Source: Salinisphaeraceae bacterium (GTDB lineage: Bacteria > Pseudomonadota > Gammaproteobacteria > Nevskiales > Salinisphaeraceae). From it: DNA of 64,000 nt. The notes beneath the pieces were generated by a model. It saw only the letters and a program-made list of their open reading frames with translations. It was not told where the DNA came from and did no database searches. Made by a program: the position numbers and the translations under genes. The stretch's first letter is position 1. Each line of letters begins with the position of its first letter. Location: the NCBI GenBank assembly GCA_002683405.1, contig NYTH01000003.1:1-64000 (forward strand), read 5' to 3'. Positions 35,717 through 43,703 of the stretch are shown piece after piece.

Positions 35717-36445
35717 ATGAAAAAAACAGGGTTGGTGGTATTCGGCCTGAGCAGCTACGCGCTGTTCGGATTGACGGTGGTCTATTTGATCGGCTTCCTC
35801 GCCAAGATCGGGGTGCCCAAGGACGTGAACGACGGGGCGATGCTGGCCTGGCCACTGGCGGTATTGCTGAATCTGGGCCTGATTGCCCTGTTCGCCCTGC
35901 AGCATACGGTGATGGCGCGGCAGTCTTTCAAAACGGCGGTAGCGAAAATCATTCCCGAAGCGGGGGAGCGGTCGCTGTATGTGCTGGCCTCCAGCGTGGT
36001 GCTGATTGTCGTCATGGCGTTCTGGGCGCCGTTGCCGGGTGTGGTCTGGTCCGCGTCGGCCGACTGGCTTCGCGGGCTGCTCTGGGCGGGCTTTCTGCTT
36101 GGCTGGGGCCTGGTGCTGCTGTCCACCTTCCTGATTGACCACTTCGGGCTCTTCGGTCTGCGCCAGGTCTGGGACGAGTGGCGCGGCGAGAAGTCGCCGG
36201 ATATCCCCTTCACCACGCCTTCGCTATACAAGTGGGTGCGCCACCCGATGATGACCGGCTTTCTGATCGCGCTCTGGGTCACACCGGATATGAGCCTGAG
36301 CCACCTGCTGTTTGCTGCCGGCTTCAGCGTTTACATCTGGGGCGGCACGAAACACGAGGAGCGGGGCCTGATTGCCCTGTTCGGCGATCAATACGTTGAG
36401 TACGCCCGGCGCACGCCGCGCTTCTTCCCCGGCCCGAAAGGCTAG
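35717..36445 (+). CDS. MddA-like methanethiol S-methyltransferase (NnrU/ICMT superfamily)
   Basis: A 242-residue polytopic membrane methyltransferase. Motifs are IDHFGLFGLRQVW, FTTPSLYKWVRHPMMTGF and the C-terminal THEE-like KHEERGLIALFGDQYVEYARR. This set matches MddA, which makes dimethyl sulfide from methanethiol and SAM, more closely than plain NnrU proteins. The start ATG at 35717 follows a GGAGGAG ribosome site. It is outside the island, just beyond the tRNA, and has no obvious operon partner. Methanethiol activity is a family-based call and untested. Confidence 0.72.
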   Translation: MKKTGLVVFGLSSYALFGLTVVYLIGFLAKIGVPKDVNDGAMLAWPLAVLLNLGLIALFALQHTVMARQSFKTAVAKIIPEAGERSLYVLASSVVLIVVMAFWAPLPGVVWSASADWLRGLLWAGFLLGWGLVLLSTFLIDHFGLFGLRQVWDEWRGEKSPDIPFTTPSLYKWVRHPMMTGFLIALWVTPDMSLSHLLFAAGFSVYIWGGTKHEERGLIALFGDQYVEYARRTPRFFPGPKG

Positions 36446-36598
36446 CCCGGATATTTCTAGAAGTACCCCATGTAAAACCGGCTTGATCCGTTCACTTTTC
36501 GTTCAGAAGCGGCGGGGTAGGGTGTCGGCCATCGGGTTGATAAGCCCGTCTGCCGTCCGGCCGGAGCGTCGGGCATCTTCGACAAGGAGGTACGGATC

Positions 36599-36973
36599 AT
36601 GAACAACATCACTCGAATCACTCGCAATACGCTTCTGGCCGCCGTGCTGGCGACGGCGCCTGCGCTGGCCAGCGCCGGTATTTCACTGGGTCTGCCGGGC
36701 GCCGGTGTGAACGTTGATCGCCGCGGCGTGGACGTGGAAGCGCCGGCCGTTGGTGCCAGCGTTGATCGTCACGGTGTGCGGGCAGAGGCGCCCGCCACGC
36801 GTGTCGACGTCAATCGCCGCGGTGTCGGCGTGCGCGGACCGGCTACCGATCTGGGTATTACCCGCGACAGCCGACCCGCCGTGCCGGTGCAGCAGCGCCG
36901 TCAGCCGGCGCAACCGGCGCAGCAGCGTCGCGGCCTTGGCGGCGGTCTGCTGGGTGGGCTGCTGGGCGGCTAA
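36599..36973 (+). CDS. Exported protein with short VDRRGV repeats
   Basis: A 124-residue protein of unknown family with a signal peptide (cleavage near SAG, residue 24). The mature part begins with three near repeats of about 17-18 residues: NVDRRGVDVEAPAV, SVDRHGVRAEAPAT and DVNRRGVGVRGPAT. Then comes a Gln/Arg/Pro stretch (QQRRQPAQPAQQRR) and a Gly/Leu tail GLGGGLLGGLLGG. The ribosome site AAGGAGGT is strong and a clean terminator follows, suggesting high expression as a single gene. Probably a periplasmic or surface small protein. Confidence 0.72.
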   Translation: MNNITRITRNTLLAAVLATAPALASAGISLGLPGAGVNVDRRGVDVEAPAVGASVDRHGVRAEAPATRVDVNRRGVGVRGPATDLGITRDSRPAVPVQQRRQPAQPAQQRRGLGGGLLGGLLGG

Positions 36974-37019
36974 CGCCTGGCGTGCTGGCACGCAGAAACG
37001 CGTTTCAACCGACCACAGG

Positions 37020-37050
37020 GCCGGCTCCGGGTTTCCGGAGCCGGCTTTTT
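37020..37050 (+). terminator. Rho-independent terminator after the repeat protein
   Basis: GCCGGCTCCGG and CCGGAGCCGGC form a perfect 11-bp stem around a GTTT loop, followed by TTTTT on the plus strand. It ends the 36599-36973 transcript; the stop codon of the convergent cytochrome b561 gene abuts its T-tract. Confidence 0.92.
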
Positions 37051-38300
37051 CATGGCCGCTTGAATACCGCGCGCACGCTCACCGGAATGTCCATGGACAC
37101 CCAGCGGCCATTCGGATCGGACTCCATGCCCAGGTTGGCCGCCTTGCGGTCAATAACGACGTCGCCGGTGACGATGGCGTTGTTGTCCTCGATCATCAGG
37201 GTGAGCTGCAGCGGCTCGATGACCTTACTCTTCAGGGTCAGCCGGCCGGTGGCCTCGAATCGGCCCGCGCCCCGCGGCTGGAAGCGCTCGGTGGTAAAGA
37301 CCGCCTCGGGATACTCGGCCACGTTGAACCATTCGCTTTCCTTGAGCGTGCTGTCGTGCAGGGATACGCCGTCCGTGGCCGAGCCGGTCTGAACAGTGGC
37401 GCGCAGCGCCGCCGGTTCGCCGTCCCGAACGGACAGCGAGGCGGACCATCGGGTGAATCGGCCCTGGAAATCCGCACCGGCGTGCGTGCCTGAAAAACGG
37501 ATATGACTGTCGCCCGGCTGGATGATCCAGCTGCCCGCCGGCGAGCTGATACCGGCGTCGTCACTGGCAGTCGGCCTGACAACGCCGTCGGCCAGCCAGA
37601 CCGAATACGCCAGCAGCGCCACGCCCGTCAGAGCGGCTGCATAACCGGTGAGCACCAGCGCATGTTGACCGCCGCCACCGTGTCGCCAGGCCTGGCTGCC
37701 GGGCAGGGGCAGCATGCGCATCAGCCCGCCGTCGCGATCGACGAACTGGTGCTTGAGTGCGGCGCCCACGTGCAGGACCAGCAGCGCGAGCATGCTCCAG
37801 GCCAGGAACTGGTGAGCCGACAAGCTGGCCTCGGCCAGCCCGGCGCGTAGCGAGCGCGCGGCCTCGTCCAGGCCGAACAGATGCGGCACCTCGAACAATC
37901 CGAACCACAGCGTGGTCACGTTCAGCGGCTCGCCGTCCCGCCACTGGGTGGACACATAAAGCCAGCCGCTCAGCGGCAGCGCCAGCATCAGGCAGTAAAA
38001 CATGCTGTGCGTGAGGCTTGCGGCCCGCTGCTGCCAGGCCGGCATGGGCAACGCGGGCGGCGGGCGATGCAGCAGGCGCCAGGCCAGTCGCATCAGGCTC
38101 AGTGCCAGCACGGTCAGCCCCAGCGACTTGTGCGTCTGGAACGCGTCGATGGCCCGGGACTGCGAGCCGCTGCCAGACAGCGCCCGCTGCATCCACAAGC
38201 CAAGCGCCAGGTTGAAGACAATGGCCGCCGCGATCGCCCAGTGCAGGACGATCGCGACGGCGCTGTAGGGGCGCGAGGCAGCCGCCCGGTCGGCGCCCAC
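37050..38300 (-). CDS. Cytochrome b561 domain fused to a YceI domain
   Basis: A 416-residue fusion. Residues about 10-185 are a four-helix cytochrome b561 domain with haem-ligand histidines in AIVLHWAIA, FQTHKSLG, LSAHQFLAW and VLHVGAALKH. Residues about 240-415 are a YceI lipocalin-like domain (GDSHIRFSGTHAG, SEWFNVAEYPEAVF, KSKVIEPLQLTLMIE). YceI domains bind polyisoprenoids such as ubiquinone. The start is GTG at 38300. A separate YceI lipoprotein gene lies 5 bases upstream on the same strand, so both are co-transcribed. The pair probably handles quinone redox in the periplasm; that is inference. Confidence 0.9.
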   Translation of the reverse strand: MGADRAAASRPYSAVAIVLHWAIAAAIVFNLALGLWMQRALSGSGSQSRAIDAFQTHKSLGLTVLALSLMRLAWRLLHRPPPALPMPAWQQRAASLTHSMFYCLMLALPLSGWLYVSTQWRDGEPLNVTTLWFGLFEVPHLFGLDEAARSLRAGLAEASLSAHQFLAWSMLALLVLHVGAALKHQFVDRDGGLMRMLPLPGSQAWRHGGGGQHALVLTGYAAALTGVALLAYSVWLADGVVRPTASDDAGISSPAGSWIIQPGDSHIRFSGTHAGADFQGRFTRWSASLSVRDGEPAALRATVQTGSATDGVSLHDSTLKESEWFNVAEYPEAVFTTERFQPRGAGRFEATGRLTLKSKVIEPLQLTLMIEDNNAIVTGDVVIDRKAANLGMESDPNGRWVSMDIPVSVRAVFKRP

Positions 38301-38305
38301 GGTGT

Positions 38306-39106
38306 TTACTCTTCGGTTTGCTGCTGGAATTCGCCTTCGAAATTCACGACCACGTTATCGCCGATCAGCGGCGGCTTGAGCAGGTAGTCCATGCCAAAGT
38401 CGGAACGCTTGAACTCGCCAATGGCGGAAAAGCCCATGGCCCCCTGTACGTCCTGATAGACCGGATGCTTCTCGGCCGAGCCGATGAGCACGGCGTCCAG
38501 CGTAATCGGCCGGGTCTTGCCCAGCAGGGTCAGATCGCCGGTAATTTCCAGTTCGTTCTTGCCCACCGGCTTGACCTCGGTCGACTCGAAGCGGATTTCC
38601 GGATACTCCTCCGCGTTGAAGAATTTATCGCTCTTGGCCAGATCCTCGTTCCAGCCGGCGAACTTGGAATCCGGGTGGGTGGCCTTGTAGTCACCGCTAT
38701 ACAGCGTGGAAACCGACGTCGGATCCACGGTGACCATGACGCTGGACTGGCCCATGTTGTCGGGTTTCAGGTTGATGGTCACATCGTGCTTGGCGAACCG
38801 AACAATGTAGTTGGACAGTCCGAGGTGGCGCACCGTGAAAGCCAGGCTGGTGTGGTTCGGGTCCAGCCGGTAGGTGCCCGCCGGAGCGTCTACCGTGAAC
38901 GCGGCGCCGCTTTCGGGCGCTGCGGCGCTGCTGTCGGCCGACGGCGTGCTGGCGGCGTTCGAACTGTTGGACTGGGCGGGCTTGGCTGGCGTCTGGGCTT
39001 GCTCGCCCCCGGGCGTCGAATCGGAACAGGCCGCCAGGGCCAGCAGCGCGCAGCCGGTGACCAGACCGCGACCCAGCGTGTCAGACATTGACCTTTGCTT
39101 TGTCAT
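38306..39106 (-). CDS. YceI family lipoprotein
   Basis: A 266-residue exported protein. The signal has a lipobox (LALAAC) about 25 residues in; a Ser/Pro/Ala-rich linker leads to a YceI domain with TYRLDPNHTSLAFTVRHLG, KSDKFFNAEEYPEIRF and LTLLGKTRPITLDAV. YceI proteins are periplasmic isoprenoid-binding proteins often paired with cytochrome b561, as in the gene 5 bases downstream. Starts at 39106 or 39088 are both possible; 39133 looks too long for the signal. Confidence 0.9.
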   Translation of the reverse strand: MTKQRSMSDTLGRGLVTGCALLALAACSDSTPGGEQAQTPAKPAQSNSSNAASTPSADSSAAAPESGAAFTVDAPAGTYRLDPNHTSLAFTVRHLGLSNYIVRFAKHDVTINLKPDNMGQSSVMVTVDPTSVSTLYSGDYKATHPDSKFAGWNEDLAKSDKFFNAEEYPEIRFESTEVKPVGKNELEITGDLTLLGKTRPITLDAVLIGSAEKHPVYQDVQGAMGFSAIGEFKRSDFGMDYLLKPPLIGDNVVVNFEGEFQQQTEE

Positions 39107-39445
39107 ATTTCGTAACTCTTTGGACGGCTTCATGTTGAGCGCACACTATACCGAAGCTGCGCCGGGATACCCGCGGCCAGAAGGCCAAACCTTGTTGTTA
39201 CCCGCCGGGTAATTCCGGCGCTGTTTGGCTGGAGGGACACTGGGCCGTCACGCGGGGATTTACGCCGGATTCCGCTGCGCTCCATCCGGCCTACGGCAAT
39301 TTTTGAGCATCATGCGGGCCGAGTAGGCCGGATGCAGGTCGAAAACCGGAATCCGGCGACCTGGCAGGCCAGTGGCGCTCCGGGTGACCTGCGGCGAGCG
39401 CCTGGTCGTACTGGCTGTCTGCTGCGCAAGCCGCTAACGCGAGGC
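39107..39445. other. Intergenic region with REP-type inverted pair
   Basis: No gene is visible in this roughly 340-base gap. It contains two REP-like palindromic units in opposite orientation: CGCCGGATTCCGCTGCGCTC onwards at 39263-39295 and GTAGGCCGGATGCAGG onwards at 39323-39358. The same units recur at 41.7-41.9, 44.9 and 45.4-45.5 kb. The promoter of the YceI gene should be in 39107-39250. Confidence 0.65.
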
Positions 39446-39988
39446 TCAGGGCTCGTAGCGCGATCCGATCGTGTAGTAGGCCGTTTCCAGCAGGGGCAGG
39501 AGGATCCAGTCCCACTCGGGAAAGCGCATGATGAGAAAGAAGGCCCAGATGGACATGAGCGTGCCGTAGTACTGCGGGTGCCGCATGACCGAAAACGGAA
39601 ATCCTCTGACCCACGGCAACTCGTCGTGGCCGAGCTGCTTGCCGTAGAACACGCCGGTGGAGCCCAGCCGATAGAACACCCCGAAATTCAGCACCATGCC
39701 GAGCACCAGGATGATCACGCCCAGCGCCAGGACGAGGGTCGGCGCCGTGGGCAGCGGCATCCACTCACCGCTGAAGATCACGCACCAGCCGTAGAACACG
39801 GCGAACTGGATCAGCTTGAACAGGTAGAACAGCCACTGCACCAGTTCGGTGGGCTGCCTGCGCAGGCGGGCCAGAAGCGGTTGTTCGCACAGGCGCAGCC
39901 AGGACTGCGGATTGTTGGATATCCAGTAGTAGGTCAGCCGCTCGAAACTGAGCAGTAACGCGGCTGTAGCAATAGCCCAGTAAACCAT
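39446..39988 (-). CDS. PEMT/ICMT-type membrane methyltransferase
   Basis: A 180-residue protein with four to five hydrophobic segments and the signature GFPFSVMRHPQYYGTLMSIW, the RHPxYxG motif shared by phosphatidylethanolamine N-methyltransferase (PEMT) and isoprenylcysteine methyltransferases. Length and the late motif position favour the PEMT side. It is divergent from the phosphatidylserine decarboxylase gene, 129 bases between starts. If it methylates phosphatidylethanolamine, the two genes would connect phosphatidylserine to methylated PE or phosphatidylcholine. Substrate is inferred from context only. Confidence 0.7.
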   Translation of the reverse strand: MVYWAIATAALLLSFERLTYYWISNNPQSWLRLCEQPLLARLRRQPTELVQWLFYLFKLIQFAVFYGWCVIFSGEWMPLPTAPTLVLALGVIILVLGMVLNFGVFYRLGSTGVFYGKQLGHDELPWVRGFPFSVMRHPQYYGTLMSIWAFFLIMRFPEWDWILLPLLETAYYTIGSRYEP

Positions 39989-40117
39989 CGGGTTATGTCA
40001 TCACTTGAAATGTGGCCGGCGCGGCGTTGCCCGCGCGGGAACTGCGCGCAAGCCTGTGGCCGAATTGTTGCCGCACCGTGACAGCCCCGACATGAGCGCT
40101 GCCCGACCAGAAATGAC

Positions 40118-41008
40118 GTGACGCCAAGCCAACCCGTTGACCGCCTGTCTTTTATGCAGCGGCTGAATTTCATTGTCACCAACCGGCTGCCGCGCCGTGC
40201 CGCGACCCGGTTCGTGGGCTGGTTCAGTCGCCGTCGGCACCCGCTGGTGCGCGAGGCCTCCATTGCCGTGTGGCAGTTCTTCGCGGGCGATCTGCGCCTG
40301 CACGAAGCCCGCAAGTCGCGCTTCGACAGCATGCATGACTGCTTCATCCGCGAGCTCAGGCCCGGTGCCCGCCCGGTGGATGACGACCCCGACTGCATCG
40401 TGAGTCCCTGCGACGCCCACGTCATGGCGCACGGACCCATACGCGGCCAGACGGTGTTCCAGGCCAAGGGCTTTCCCTATGAAATGGCCGAACTGCTGGG
40501 GAATGCCGCCGCGGCCGCGGCGCACGCGGACGGCGTTTTCGTGACGCTGCGGCTGAGCGCGAGCATGTACCACCGATTTCACGCGCCGGATGACCTGACG
40601 CTACAGACCCTGCGTTATATCCCGGGCGATACCTGGAACGTCAACCCGCCGACGGTCCGGCTGATCGAGCGTCTGTACTGCCGCAACGCCCGGGCTGTGC
40701 TCCACACGCTCACGCGCCGAGAAGAGCCGCTCACGCTGGTCGCAGTGGCGGCCATTCTGGTGGCCAGCATCAAGGTCCACGGCATAGAGCAGCCGCTGGA
40801 GGCGGGCTATAAAGGCCCGCTCAGCCTGGCGCCGGACCTGCCCTTCGCCCGCGGCGAGCAGATTGGTTACTTCCGGCAGGGCTCCACCATCATCGTGTTC
40901 GCACCGGCGGGTTTCGAGCTGGCTGGCGGCGTGGGGCCGGGCGCGCTGCTTCGTATGGGGCAGCCTTTGCTGCGCAGGAGGAAGGCGCCGCCTGTCACAT
41001 CGGCGTAA
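40118..41008 (+). CDS. psd: Phosphatidylserine decarboxylase
   Basis: A 296-residue pyruvoyl-dependent decarboxylase. The processing motif is RQGSTIIVFAPAGF (canonical LGST, here QGST), which self-cleaves at Gly-Ser. MYHRFHAPDDL provides the conserved histidine region and IVSPCDAHV the mid-domain. It converts phosphatidylserine to phosphatidylethanolamine at the membrane. The start is GTG at 40118; ATG at 40154 is the alternative. The Leu-to-Gln change in the cleavage motif and the very divergent N-terminus suggest a paralogue of the housekeeping Psd. It is followed by a small membrane protein gene after 55 bases. Confidence 0.87.
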   Translation: MTPSQPVDRLSFMQRLNFIVTNRLPRRAATRFVGWFSRRRHPLVREASIAVWQFFAGDLRLHEARKSRFDSMHDCFIRELRPGARPVDDDPDCIVSPCDAHVMAHGPIRGQTVFQAKGFPYEMAELLGNAAAAAAHADGVFVTLRLSASMYHRFHAPDDLTLQTLRYIPGDTWNVNPPTVRLIERLYCRNARAVLHTLTRREEPLTLVAVAAILVASIKVHGIEQPLEAGYKGPLSLAPDLPFARGEQIGYFRQGSTIIVFAPAGFELAGGVGPGALLRMGQPLLRRRKAPPVTSA

Positions 41009-41063
41009 CGGCCGTGTCGTATTCATGGCGCCCATATCCGAACGATGCCTGGAGGCAAAGACC

Positions 41064-41690
41064 ATGAGCTTTCTGCAAGCCCTGAAAGAGCAGCGCTGGG
41101 ATGATCATCGCTACTACCATCACAGCCGCGTGAATCAGTCGCTGCATCTGTTCAGCGCCCTGAGTTTCCTGACCGCCTACGTGTTTCTGTTCATCAACCC
41201 CGCGGTGTCGGTGTTCCTCGGCTGGCTGGTGGCCATGGTTTTACGGCAGACGGGGCATTTCTTCTTCGAGCCGAAAGGCTATGACGACGTCAATGCCGCC
41301 ACGCACGCGCACAAGGAAAGCATCAAGGTGGGCTACAACCTGCAGCGCAAGATCGTGCTGCTGTCGATCTGGGCCGCCTGCCCGCTGGTGTTGCTGATGC
41401 AGCCGTCGCTGTTCGGTCTGCTCACCCCGCACGACAGCGTCTACGGGTTCGTCTACAACCTGTCGATTCTGTGGCTCGCGGTCGCCGGTGGCGGGCTGCT
41501 TGCCCGCACCTTGCAGCTCTTCTTCATCCGCGACGTGCAGACCGGGCTGGTGTGGTTCGCCAAGATCCTCACCGACCCGTTTCACGACGTGAAGCTGTAC
41601 TACAAATCGCCCTACTACCTGTACAAGGGCGAGTGGATCGACCCCATGTACGACGTGCAAATGCGGGCGGCGGCGGAGTCGAAGCAGTAG
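41064..41690 (+). CDS. Membrane protein of unknown function, possibly Mpo1-like
   Basis: A 208-residue protein with about four membrane segments. The N-terminal YYHHSRVNQSLHLFSALSF and then VLRQTGHFFFEPKGYDD place histidines as in Mpo1/DUF962-type fatty-acid dioxygenase-like proteins, but the similarity is faint. The ribosome site GGAGG is 8 bases before ATG. It follows psd by 55 bases and is probably in the same transcript, suggesting a lipid-related role. The C-terminal YYKSPYYLYKGEWIDPMYD is soluble. Confidence 0.6.
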   Translation: MSFLQALKEQRWDDHRYYHHSRVNQSLHLFSALSFLTAYVFLFINPAVSVFLGWLVAMVLRQTGHFFFEPKGYDDVNAATHAHKESIKVGYNLQRKIVLLSIWAACPLVLLMQPSLFGLLTPHDSVYGFVYNLSILWLAVAGGGLLARTLQLFFIRDVQTGLVWFAKILTDPFHDVKLYYKSPYYLYKGEWIDPMYDVQMRAAAESKQ

Positions 41691-41702
41691 CGACCGCCGA
41701 AT

Positions 41703-41928
41703 CGCCGGATTCCGGTCTTCGACCTGCATCCGGCCTACGCGGTTCGCTTCTGGCTCCGCGTTTTTCGTAGGCCGGATGGAGCACAGCGGAATCCGGCGCA
41801 AATCTGTTTGGATCGCCATCGCCCGGCCGGGTCGCCGGATTCCGGTCTTCGACCTTCATCCGGCCTACGTGGCCCGCAGGGTGCCCCACGCTCGCCGTAG
41901 GGCGGATTAAGCGCAGCGAAATCCGGCG
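41703..41928. repeat. Cluster of four REP-like palindromic units
   Basis: Four units in alternating orientation: 41703-41739 and 41833-41869 begin CGCCGGATTCCGGTCTTCGA; 41766-41798 and 41895-41928 are inverted partners (GTAGGCCGGATGGAGC and a variant). The arrangement resembles BIME/REPIN doublets. They separate convergent genes. Confidence 0.8.
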
Positions 41929-41956
41929 CGGGACGCCGTTCAGTACAGTCGGCCGG

Positions 41957-43666
41957 CTAGAGTCTCGATGGCTGCGGTAGCGACGGGTCGCGGCCCGCGC
42001 GACCGGGCAGCATCCGCCGAAGCCGGGCGGCCAGCATCTCCCGCAATACCCGGCGCTTGATGGCCTTGTTGGTCAGCGCGGGTGTCTGCCACCACCAGCC
42101 GTCTGCCTGCATCCGGCGGGCGGCTTCGATGAAGCGGTCCCGCACGGCCTGAAAATCGTCTTCGGCGTAATCGTGGCTGAAAATCAGCCGGCCCGTGCCG
42201 GTCCAGCTCAGATGCAGGCCCTGCTCGCGCAGATAGAACTGGAACATCCAGTTGTAGCGGCCGGGCAGGGTGTAGAGCACGCTCCAGACCGACACGATAC
42301 CGGCCAGCCGCACCGGCAGGTTCTCGGCCGCGAGGGCAGCGTTCAGGTCGGCACGCCACGCGTCCCAGCGGTCCTCCAGACCCGAATACAGTTCCGTTAC
42401 CGCCGGACTCTCCAGCCTTTGAAGAAACGCGTTCATGGCGGCCATGACTTGCGGGTGGGCATTGAAGGTGCCCCGCGCGAAGCAGATGTCGGCGGGGGCT
42501 TCGTCCCGATAGCGCCGCATGAACTGCGGCTTGCCGCACAGCGCGCCCACGGGCAGGCCGCCACCCAGCGTCTTGCCATAGGCGACGATGTCGGCCGCGA
42601 CTCCGAAATACGCCTGCGCGCCGCCCAGCCCGAGCCGGAAGCCCGAAAATACCTCGTCGAAAATGAGCACGATGCCGCGTTCGCTGCATACGGCGCGGAG
42701 CTGTTTGAGCCAACGGCTGTACGCGGCCTTGTCGAAGTGCGCGCCGCGATCGCTGGCCACCAGGGAGGCATCGCCCGGCGCCGAGCTGTTGGGGTGCAGC
42801 GCCTGCAGCGGGCTGACCAGCACACAGGCGATATCGCGCCGCGAGCGCAGCACGCGAAGCGTGCGTTCGCTCATTTCGCTCAGGGTGAAAATGTCCCGCG
42901 TTCGGCGCTGGCCGCCCACACCGGGCTGCACGCCATCCCACCAGCCGTGGTAGCTCCCCGAGAACCGCACCGCACGGCTGCGGCCGGTGTTGTAGCGGGC
43001 CAGCCGAACGGCCTGCATGACCGCCTCGGTGCCGGACATGTGGAAGGACACGCCGTCCAGGCCCGACAGCCGGGCCAGGCGCTCGGCATTATCGATGATG
43101 ACGGGGTGGTAAACGCCCAGGGCCGGCCCGAGCTGCCCGCCGATGATTTGCGATTGCTCCAGGCACTGCTTGTAGAAGTCGTAGCCAAACACGTTGACGC
43201 CGTAGGAACCGGAGAGGTCGTAGGCCGCTTGGCCGTCGGTGTCCACCATCTGTACGCCCTGCGTGCGGGCCACCAGATAGTTGAACGGCAGATCGCGGTT
43301 CACGCGATTCCGGAACTGGAAAGGCACCCGGTAGGTGCTGGTGAACGCCGCGTCGGCCAGATGCCTCTTTAGGCGGCCGGCATTCGCGCGGGCCGACGGC
43401 GTTCGCGAGATGAACGTCTGCCGCAACCGCTCGTAGGCGCTGCGTCGCATCTCTTCGACGGGTCGGGGCGCGCCATCGCAGCGGAAGAAATGCGCGTCAT
43501 CGTATTCATAGAACGGCAGCAGCCGTGCCACCCGGCGTGAAATGCGGGGGTGGCCCTGCAGCGAAGGGTGCTTGGCGCGCGAGAGCAGCAGGCGCTGCCA
43601 CAGGCGCCGCGCCAGATAGGCGGCTGCGGCCAGGCTGGTCAGGACAATCAGTGCGTTCAGGCTCAT
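41957..43666 (-). CDS. Class III aminotransferase with N-terminal membrane anchor
   Basis: A 569-residue PLP enzyme. Residues about 2-20 are hydrophobic (LNALIVLTSLAAAAYLA), an unusual membrane anchor. The catalytic core resembles glutamate-1-semialdehyde aminomutase: FHMSGTEAVMQAVRLAR, SYHGWWDG, LIFDEVFSGFR and the PLP lysine in YGKTLGGGLPVG. Chain length is about 130 residues more than HemL, with extra N-terminal and C-terminal sections. HemL itself is improbable because of the anchor. The gene lies 37 bases downstream of a glycosyltransferase on the same strand, suggesting a role in making or modifying a membrane glycolipid or aminolipid. Confidence 0.82.
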   Translation of the reverse strand: MSLNALIVLTSLAAAAYLARRLWQRLLLSRAKHPSLQGHPRISRRVARLLPFYEYDDAHFFRCDGAPRPVEEMRRSAYERLRQTFISRTPSARANAGRLKRHLADAAFTSTYRVPFQFRNRVNRDLPFNYLVARTQGVQMVDTDGQAAYDLSGSYGVNVFGYDFYKQCLEQSQIIGGQLGPALGVYHPVIIDNAERLARLSGLDGVSFHMSGTEAVMQAVRLARYNTGRSRAVRFSGSYHGWWDGVQPGVGGQRRTRDIFTLSEMSERTLRVLRSRRDIACVLVSPLQALHPNSSAPGDASLVASDRGAHFDKAAYSRWLKQLRAVCSERGIVLIFDEVFSGFRLGLGGAQAYFGVAADIVAYGKTLGGGLPVGALCGKPQFMRRYRDEAPADICFARGTFNAHPQVMAAMNAFLQRLESPAVTELYSGLEDRWDAWRADLNAALAAENLPVRLAGIVSVWSVLYTLPGRYNWMFQFYLREQGLHLSWTGTGRLIFSHDYAEDDFQAVRDRFIEAARRMQADGWWWQTPALTNKAIKRRVLREMLAARLRRMLPGRAGRDPSLPQPSRL

Positions 43667-43703
43667 GGTTCGATCCCGCGACTTGGCGGGCAGGGATAAG
43701 CGT

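Noticed and set aside
41957-43666. Assignment of the class III aminotransferase as HemL
   Set aside because: The N-terminal membrane segment, extra length and glycosyltransferase partner do not fit the haem pathway enzyme.
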